Below, piece after piece: positions 6,086 to 9,972 of a DNA stretch of 9,972 nt. Location of the stretch: positions 1-9,972 of the forward strand of contig CALGGM010000110.1 of the NCBI GenBank assembly GCA_937915925.1. Reading direction: 5' to 3'. The translations under genes were made by a program, and so were the position numbers. Source of the stretch: an uncultured Clostridia bacterium. Lineage in GTDB: Bacteria; Bacillota; Clostridia; Christensenellales; CAG-138. Each line of letters opens with the position of its first letter. Positions within the stretch are counted from its first letter, which is position 1. Below the pieces are notes generated by a model that made no database searches, was not told the origin of the DNA, and was given only the letters and a program-made list of their open reading frames with translations.

Positions 6086-7511
6086 ATTCTCCAACGGACG
6101 TCAATGTGGAAATCACGTTGACGTCTGTTTTTTCTTGGTCCGAGCTGACCTCGATCCGGTCGACGAGCAGATGCACGGCGCGGCGGTCCGGCGCGGCGCT
6201 GATCGCCTTCAGCCATTCGAGAATCGTGCCCGTCGAATACTCCTCCGGCGGATCGGCGGTCTTCAGGGTCTCGATCTCCGCCTTCAGCGCTTTCATCCGG
6301 TTGTTCAGATCCTGAATGATCTCCGGCGCGAACGTCGCCGCGGACAGGTTTTTCACCAGATTGTCGTATTCGGTCTGCTTTGCCGCGATCTGCTTTTTCA
6401 CCACCGCGGTGTAAGTCGCCCTGCAATCCTTCCGGTGATTCCGGTAGGAGCGCAGAAAGTGCGCGATCTTGAGCTGCATTGCGTCGGACAGCAGCTCCTT
6501 GAGATAATCCGTCACCGCCTTGACGAGCACCTCCTCGCGCACCGTCGGCGCGCCGCAGTTGGAGCTGCAGGCGTAGTACACATATTTGTCGCCTTTCCGG
6601 TTCGGGGCGCGGTGGATGTGCATCTTTGCGCCGCATTTGCAGTAGACCAGCCCGCTGCAGAGATATTCGTTCTGCTTTCTGCCGTTTTGCTTTCTCATGT
6701 CCATGATTTTCTGCACCTCATAGAATGTATTTTTGTCCACGATCGCCGGGATCGCGCCGTCGATCCGGATCGCGCCCGCGGTCTCCAGCCGTGTCTTGCG
6801 GTGCCGGCATCCCTCCACCGAATACACATAGATGCCCGCGTACTTCTCGTTTCGCAGGATCTCATAGATCTGCGGGTACTTGATCTCCTTTCCGCTTCGC
6901 CCGCGGACGCCCGCTTCCTTCATCTCGCGGATCAGCCCCGTATGCCCTCTGCGGTTCAGCGCCGCGTCGAACATCTTTTTCACATAGATCGCTTCGTCCG
7001 GCTCGATCACGAGCTGCTGATTTTCGATCCGATACCCGAAAGGGGCGGGGCCGCCGTTGTGCAGCCCCTTCAACGCGACCTCGCGATGCCCCTTTCGCAC
7101 CTCTTTGGAGAGGTTCTTGCTGTAATACTCCGACAGCACCCACATCATTTGCTTGGCGAAGTCGCCCTCGATGCTTGCTCCGAAGTTCTGCGCCACCGCG
7201 ATGATCGGAATCTTTTCCTTTTCCATCATCTTGGACAGCCGGACGTGTTCTTCCAAGGACCGCGCGACGCGGTCATACTTGTGAATCAGCAGAACCTCGA
7301 ACCGGTGCTGCTTGGCGTCCGCCAGCATCGCCTGATACTGCGCGCGCTGATTGGTCTTTTCCTCCGTGCCGGAGATTGCCTCGTCGGAATAGATCCGGTA
7401 AACGTCCATTCCGTTTCCGTTCGCAAATTCCGTACACGCCCGAACCTGCGCCTGTGTGCTCATTTCCGTCTGATTGTCGGAACTGAACCGTGTGTAGATC
7501 GCCGCTTTCAA
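6042..7511 (-). CDS. Large serine recombinase (integrase of the mobilizable element)
   Basis: A 489-residue site-specific recombinase that probably inserts and excises the element. The N-terminal resolvase domain has YTRFS with the catalytic serine at S10, and KYDRVAR (D80, R81, R84). A recombinase domain follows (GPAPFGYR at 154-161, to about 230), then a zinc-ribbon (C291-K-C293 and C315-x3-C319, with C285 near) and a coiled coil at about 365-418. The start is TTG at 7511, nine bases after a perfect AGGAGG (7526-7521); the nearby ATG at 7518 is out of frame and too close to that site. The start overlaps the stop of the 68-residue gene by four bases. The last 13 residues (V477-V489) are read antisense through the tRNA, and the stop overlaps the anticodon. 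The C-terminus may therefore differ between integrated and circular forms. Confidence 0.93.
   Translation of the reverse strand: MKAAIYTRFSSDNQTEMSTQAQVRACTEFANGNGMDVYRIYSDEAISGTEEKTNQRAQYQAMLADAKQHRFEVLLIHKYDRVARSLEEHVRLSKMMEKEKIPIIAVAQNFGASIEGDFAKQMMWVLSEYYSKNLSKEVRKGHREVALKGLHNGGPAPFGYRIENQQLVIEPDEAIYVKKMFDAALNRRGHTGLIREMKEAGVRGRSGKEIKYPQIYEILRNEKYAGIYVYSVEGCRHRKTRLETAGAIRIDGAIPAIVDKNTFYEVQKIMDMRKQNGRKQNEYLCSGLVYCKCGAKMHIHRAPNRKGDKYVYYACSSNCGAPTVREEVLVKAVTDYLKELLSDAMQLKIAHFLRSYRNHRKDCRATYTAVVKKQIAAKQTEYDNLVKNLSAATFAPEIIQDLNNRMKALKAEIETLKTADPPEEYSTGTILEWLKAISAAPDRRAVHLLVDRIEVSSDQEKTDVNVISTLTSVGELVAAIRFERMTGRV
6097..6133 (+). terminator. Rho-independent terminator of the tRNA gene, inside the recombinase frame
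   Basis: A 12-bp stem (GACGTCAATGTG at 6097-6108 with CACGTTGACGTC at 6114-6125, one wobble pair), loop GAAAT, then TGTTTTTT. It lies 11 bases after the tRNA CCA and would end the tRNA transcript. The same bases encode, on the other strand, the recombinase residues DVNVISTLTSVG, so the sequence serves both purposes. Confidence 0.8.
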
Positions 7512-7714
7512 ACGGCATCACCTCCTGTCTCTGTAATTATGTTTTCCGTTAAGTCCAATCCGAATTTCCTTGCCAAAAACTCTGCCAGTTCTTTTACGGT
7601 CAGTTCCGCGGTTTCAAACGATCGCGTCATCCGACCGCCCTTCTTATCTATCGTGTATCGGGCGCGCACCGGCACCCGCAGGGTATCTGTATTGCAAACT
7701 TTTGTTTCTTTCAT
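7508..7714 (-). CDS. 68-residue unknown protein coupled to the recombinase
   Basis: A small protein of unknown function, MKETKVCNTD to TGGDAV. Residues 11-33 look like beta strands with a basic turn (RVPVRARYTIDKKGGRMTR), and residues 38-50 like a helix (LTVKELAEFLARK). The ATG at 7714 was chosen because AAGGAG (7728-7723) lies 8 bases upstream; an earlier in-frame Met at 7759 lacks such a site. The gene follows the relaxase after 62 bases and its TGA overlaps the TTG start of the recombinase, so the two are probably translated together. Small basic proteins next to integrases are often directionality factors, but nothing in this sequence proves that here; an antitoxin-like or regulatory role is equally open. 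I do not recognise the family. Confidence 0.75.
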   Translation of the reverse strand: MKETKVCNTDTLRVPVRARYTIDKKGGRMTRSFETAELTVKELAEFLARKFGLDLTENIITETGGDAV

Positions 7715-7776
7715 TCTTTCCGCTCCTTTTTGCATGGTCTGTCGTGTTGTGGTATTCAAATGTCGTTGTGATATGT

Positions 7777-9153
7777 TCAGCGTTCATATTCCAAAGTTTC
7801 CTTTCTGAGTTCGCGATCCTCCGTCAGATATGGCTTCAGCTTCCTCTCGATCTGCGGGCTTTCCGCGAGAATCCGTTCGCAAAGCCGCCGCTCGTTTTTG
7901 AGGGCGCGGATGTCGCGGTTGACCTCTGCAAGTTCAGCATACAGCGTATTCCGCTCGATGTTGAGGATGTCGATGGAGTGGTTTTGTAAAATTTCATGTG
8001 CTCTTTTGAGTTTTCCCTGCTCCTCATCCGTCAGAGGGAACGCATCCGTATCCCGATTCGCGTACATTGCCACGAGTTGCAGCGCGTCGTACAGAGGCTT
8101 TTGGCGCTTTTTCTTCACGTTCAGAATCGTCCGCTCTTTCGTCAGCGCGGCGATTCTGCCGTCGAGCGCGTCGATGCGATCTTTTAGCTGCGCCGTCATT
8201 TCGATCCCGTTGTCCGTCAGATACTTTGCCTGCGCTTTCAACTGTTCAAATCGCTTCAGCTCCTCCGGCGAAACGTAATACTGCGTTTTGACGCCGTCGT
8301 TGACAAGCCCGAGGATGTACGTCCACGCGAGGATCAGCGCGCGGATGCCCGTGATCTTTCCGCGCGGGAAATGTACCCGCTGCTGCCGCGGCATAATGAC
8401 CTCAAAGGTCGGATCGCACATCGCGCGGTCGATATATGCCGCAAGATCGTCCTCGGTCATGGACTGCTGCTTTTGCTTCACGCGGTACGAGCGCTCCCCG
8501 CCATAGGGAAGGAAGGTCGGGTATTTGCTGCCGTGCCGAACCGTGTACCCGCGATCCTCCATCCGCGCGTAAAAGCTGCCGACGTCCATTGCCAGAGACA
8601 GGCATTCCTCCGCGTCCCGGTCGAACAGCTCGCGATGTGTTTTGACGCCGCATTTTTGCATGCGCCACTCGATGTACGTCAGTGCTTTCCTTTGCGGCTC
8701 GTCGACGGTCGAAACGCCGTATTCGTGGCAAAGCCGATCCGAAAGCGTCCGGATCTCGTTGAAATACGTTTGCCGGGATGAATGGTATTTGGTTCCATCC
8801 CGATCGGAAACCGAATTGAAAATGATGTGGTTGTGAATGTGATGCCGGTCGGTGTGGGTGCCGACGATCACCTCGTAGCCGTCGAGGTATTCCTCCGCAA
8901 AGCGATTTCCAATCTCGTGCGCCAGCTCCGGCGTAAGTTCATCCGGCTTGAAGCTCTGGATCAGATGATACGCCTGCACGCCGTCGGTCTTGCCGTACCG
9001 GCGCTTGGTCTCCATCCATGTTTTCGCCGCCGTTTCCCGCTCGCAGCCGATGCAGGAAACGAACACGCGTTCCTCCGTTTTTGCGGGATTGCAGACGTAA
9101 TTTATCAGCCGGTCGAGCCGCATATTTTTCGCAAGAATCTTTGTTACCGCCAT
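7777..9153 (-). CDS. MOBP-type relaxase (MobA/VirD2 family mobilization nuclease)
   Basis: A 458-residue relaxase that would nick the element at its oriT and lead the strand into a recipient through a conjugation pore supplied by another element. The N-terminal relaxase domain shows the catalytic-Tyr motif INYVCNPAKT (Y19), QAYHLIQSFKP (60-70), and the metal-binding motif HTDRHHIHNHIIFNS (H100, H105, H107, H109). The domain resembles relaxases of Tn1549-like elements. Residues from about 315 to the end are charged and helical with coiled-coil character. The start is ATG at 9153, ten bases after AAGGAGG (9170-9164). The longer frame to 9204 would begin inside mobC without a better site. The first ten bases overlap the end of mobC, and the ribosome binding site lies within mobC codons, so coupling is likely. 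No type IV coupling or pore genes are present, which points to a mobilizable rather than self-transmissible element. Confidence 0.93.
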   Translation of the reverse strand: MAVTKILAKNMRLDRLINYVCNPAKTEERVFVSCIGCERETAAKTWMETKRRYGKTDGVQAYHLIQSFKPDELTPELAHEIGNRFAEEYLDGYEVIVGTHTDRHHIHNHIIFNSVSDRDGTKYHSSRQTYFNEIRTLSDRLCHEYGVSTVDEPQRKALTYIEWRMQKCGVKTHRELFDRDAEECLSLAMDVGSFYARMEDRGYTVRHGSKYPTFLPYGGERSYRVKQKQQSMTEDDLAAYIDRAMCDPTFEVIMPRQQRVHFPRGKITGIRALILAWTYILGLVNDGVKTQYYVSPEELKRFEQLKAQAKYLTDNGIEMTAQLKDRIDALDGRIAALTKERTILNVKKKRQKPLYDALQLVAMYANRDTDAFPLTDEEQGKLKRAHEILQNHSIDILNIERNTLYAELAEVNRDIRALKNERRLCERILAESPQIERKLKPYLTEDRELRKETLEYER

Positions 9154-9458
9154 TTTTGGATCTCCTCCTTGAGGGCGGTCATCAACGCCGCTGTCCTGTC
9201 CCATTCGCTCTTTTTCAGGAACCCTGCGGTGTTTGCCCGGTGCGCGATCTGGTTCAGATTGTTTCCGATCCGGTCGACGTTGCGCTGCAAGTTCCGAAGC
9301 TCCGGCGTCGTCTTTTCACGGATCTCCGTGCCCGTGATCAGCTTTCGTAAAAGCCGCGTGCTGCCGAGCCCGGTGCGCTTGCATAAGGTTTTGAGTGCTT
9401 CATACTCGGCGTGGTTCAGCCGGGTACCGACGTGAATGTTTCTGGTTCTGTGTTCCAT
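9144..9458 (-). CDS. mobC: MobC-like relaxosome accessory protein
   Basis: A 104-residue protein of the bacterial mobilization MobC family, which binds oriT DNA and helps the relaxase open the nick site. The N-terminus (RNIHVGTRLNHAEYEALKTLCKRTG) has the ribbon-helix-helix look of this family. The hallmark segment VDRIGNNLNQIAHRAN lies at residues 61-76, followed by a C-terminal helix. The ATG at 9458 is preceded by AAAGGA (9468-9463). The same frame stays open rightward to 9893, but that extension has no family similarity I can see and is rich in Arg and Gly, so the short start is preferred. The stop overlaps the relaxase start by ten bases. Two inverted repeats just upstream may be its own operators or part of oriT. 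This is the first recognised gene of the four-gene minus-strand module. Confidence 0.88.
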   Translation of the reverse strand: MEHRTRNIHVGTRLNHAEYEALKTLCKRTGLGSTRLLRKLITGTEIREKTTPELRNLQRNVDRIGNNLNQIAHRANTAGFLKKSEWDRTAALMTALKEEIQKWR

Positions 9459-9470
9459 AAAATCCTTTCT

Positions 9471-9483
9471 CCGCCAGTGGCGG
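9471..9483. repeat. Short palindrome directly upstream of the mobC ribosome binding site
   Basis: CCGCCA-G-TGGCGG, six perfect base pairs around one central base, three bases from the mobC Shine-Dalgarno. Its position fits an operator for autoregulation by MobC or the relaxase, or a leader stem, but this is inference from position only. Confidence 0.5.
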
Positions 9484-9510
9484 CATACGGGTTCGGGTGT
9501 CCCGACAAGC

Positions 9511-9530
9511 GCATTTGGAACGCCAAATGC
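9511..9530. repeat. Perfect 8-bp inverted repeat upstream of mobC
   Basis: GCATTTGG-AACG-CCAAATGC, an 8-bp stem with a 4-base loop, 53 bases upstream of the mobC start. It could be an oriT inverted repeat bound by the relaxase or MobC, or an operator. It has no T-run on either side, so it is not a terminator. Confidence 0.55.
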
Positions 9531-9780
9531 TATGCTTGCAAGGACATCGGCTGTGCCTTCTGTCCTCTTTTCCCGGGAACAGAAACGGCTCCCAGAAGCG
9601 CGGCCAACCTTGCGATTTTTGTCGCCGTACAGCCCGTGCAGGGAGCCGAATCTACGCACCCGATACCCGTAAAAATCCATTGAAAAATGATCATTTCTTC
9701 GGTTGCCCGGAGAAAGCAACGAGATGCATTTGTCCTGATTTTTCACCTCCTTCATACTGCTTTTGCTCCGTTCCCGCAGC

Positions 9781-9809
9781 CGGAAAGTGGGATTTGAACC
9801 CACTTTCCG
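9781..9809 (-). repeat. Perfect hairpin resembling a tRNA acceptor/T-arm minihelix
   Basis: An 11-bp perfect stem with a 7-base loop. Read on the minus strand, the inner part is GTGGG-TTCAAAT-CCCAC, which has the exact form of a tRNA T-stem and T-loop, and CGGAAA/TTTCCG extends it like an acceptor stem stacked on the T-arm. No D-arm, anticodon arm or CCA is present, so it is not a tRNA gene. It could be a relic of a tRNA attachment site, a mimic of one, or an oriT stem. Confidence 0.6.
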
Positions 9810-9849
9810 TCGCGGTGCGATACGATCTTTTGCGCTTGTCATCACCTCC

Positions 9850-9887
9850 AAAACCGAAAAGAAGCCGACGCGCGGATCGGCTTCTTT
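9850..9887 (-). terminator. Terminator-like hairpin, better on the minus strand
   Basis: An 11-bp perfect stem (AAAGAAGCCGA at 9858-9868 with its complement at 9877-9887) and an 8-base loop. On the minus strand it is followed by TTCGGTTTT, on the plus strand by a weaker TCATCATAAATTTT. It may end a minus-strand gene entering from beyond 9972, separating it from the mob module. Confidence 0.55.
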
Positions 9888-9923
9888 CATCATAAATTTT
9901 ACTGTTCAAAAATTCGCGCCATC

Positions 9924-9972
9924 ATGGCCAATGTCATTAAGTTAAGAAAATCGCAGAAAAAGCAGCAAAAAG
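9924..9972 (+). CDS. Possible start of a basic protein running off the right edge
   Basis: An ATG at 9924 opens a frame of 16 codons (MANVIKLRKSQKKQQK) that is still open at the window edge and is very basic. There is no ribosome binding site upstream, and the fragment is too short to judge. The opposite strand of the same bases could instead be the tail of a leftward gene. Reported only as a possibility. Confidence 0.2.
   Translation, partial: MANVIKLRKSQKKQQK

Larger units (their letters stand above)
6086..9972 (-). mobile_element. Integrative mobilizable element, left end at the tRNA, right end outside the window
   Basis: The genes run right to left as mobC, relaxase, a 68-residue protein, and a large serine recombinase that ends in a tRNA gene. 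This set fits an integrative mobilizable element: it can move itself between integrated and circular forms and can be mobilized by a helper, but carries no pore genes here. The left boundary is set at the tRNA 3' end by inference from the recombinase frame; the exact crossover could lie inside the tRNA or slightly to its right. No second copy of the tRNA 3' sequence was found to 9972, so the right end is probably beyond it. Confidence 0.7.
9459..9972. other. 514-base stretch without a convincing complete gene; candidate oriT and mob control region
   Basis: This stretch upstream of mobC holds structured DNA rather than a clear gene: inverted repeats at 9471-9483 and 9511-9530, a 12-base AAATGATCATTT palindrome at 9685-9696, a tRNA-like hairpin at 9781-9809, and a terminator-like hairpin at 9858-9887. 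On the minus strand there are AGGAGGTG-like sites near 9740-9750 and 9840-9850 not followed by plausible long genes. A relaxase with its MobC needs an oriT, usually next to these genes, so it probably lies here, but I cannot point to a known nick sequence. No clear promoter for mobC was found. Confidence 0.5.

Noticed and set aside
7516..7518. ATG just after the strong ribosome binding site before the recombinase
   Set aside because: It is only two bases from AGGAGG and in a frame without family similarity; TTG at 7511 is well spaced and begins the resolvase motif.
7715..7759. Longer start for the 68-residue gene
   Set aside because: No ribosome binding site precedes it, and the region includes the ribosome binding site of the inner ATG.
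6024..7808. Long plus-strand open frame of 594 codons opposite the recombinase
   Set aside because: It is a shadow of the GC-rich recombinase gene and begins within the tRNA; it shows no family features.
9154..9204. Upstream start that would lengthen the relaxase by 17 residues
   Set aside because: It lies deep in mobC and lacks a good ribosome binding site, while the ATG at 9153 has AAGGAGG at ideal spacing and begins the conserved domain.
9691..9740. Short peptide (MHLVAFSGQPKK) after an AAGGAGGTG on the minus strand
   Set aside because: Spacing of about 15 bases is too long, and 12 residues cannot be supported from one sequence.
9691..9909. 72-residue minus-strand frame upstream of mobC
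   Set aside because: Arg/Gly-rich without recognisable fold, a weak TTG start, and it passes through both hairpins.
6086..9972. Direct repeat of the tRNA 3' end marking the right end of the element
   Set aside because: No plus-strand copy of TTCGAATC or CGCCGCTACCA was found right of the tRNA; the right end is probably outside the window.
1..9972. CRISPR array, insertion sequence or rRNA
   Set aside because: No regularly spaced repeats, transposase frames or rRNA-like sequence were seen.

Overview
The window looks like chromosomal DNA from a Gram-positive bacterium of the Bacillota, most likely a gut-type Clostridia lineage of moderately high GC. This is inferred from an FHA-bearing EssC of the Bacillota type VIIb secretion system, a YukD/EsaB-like ubiquitin fold protein, strong AGGAGG ribosome binding sites, and a mobilizable element of the kind common in Clostridia. 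No species can be named from the sequence.

Bases 1-5798 (+ strand) hold the 3' part of a type VII secretion operon. It contains an EssC ATPase entering from the left edge, a YukD/EsaB-like protein, and four small helical proteins of 72, 107, 111 and 102 residues. All four look like helical hairpins of the WXG100/ESX type, but with eroded turn motifs (L-S-G, A-E-G, W-G-D, none). The last two look like diverged tandem paralogues. EsaA, EssA and EssB-like genes are not in the window. Bases 5799-6008 carry a 12-bp hairpin, a second terminator that suits the opposite strand, and a near-ideal promoter for a tRNA-Met(CAU) gene at 6009-6085.

Bases 6042-9458 (- strand) are an integration and mobilization module, read right to left: mobC, a MOBP-type relaxase, an unknown 68-residue protein, and a large serine recombinase. 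mobC and the relaxase overlap, and so do the 68-residue gene and the recombinase, so translation is probably coupled. The recombinase frame runs through the tRNA terminator and ends inside the tRNA, its stop codon lying opposite the anticodon. This marks the tRNA 3' region as the likely left attachment junction of an integrative mobilizable element whose right end lies beyond the window.

Bases 9459-9972 have no convincing complete gene. They hold two inverted repeats next to mobC, a perfect hairpin that mimics a tRNA acceptor/T-arm minihelix, a terminator-like hairpin, and a possible gene start at the right edge. This is where an oriT and mob operon control sequences would be expected.

The least explained parts are the set of degenerate WXG-like proteins, the tRNA/recombinase overlap, the 68-residue protein, and the minihelix-like hairpin.
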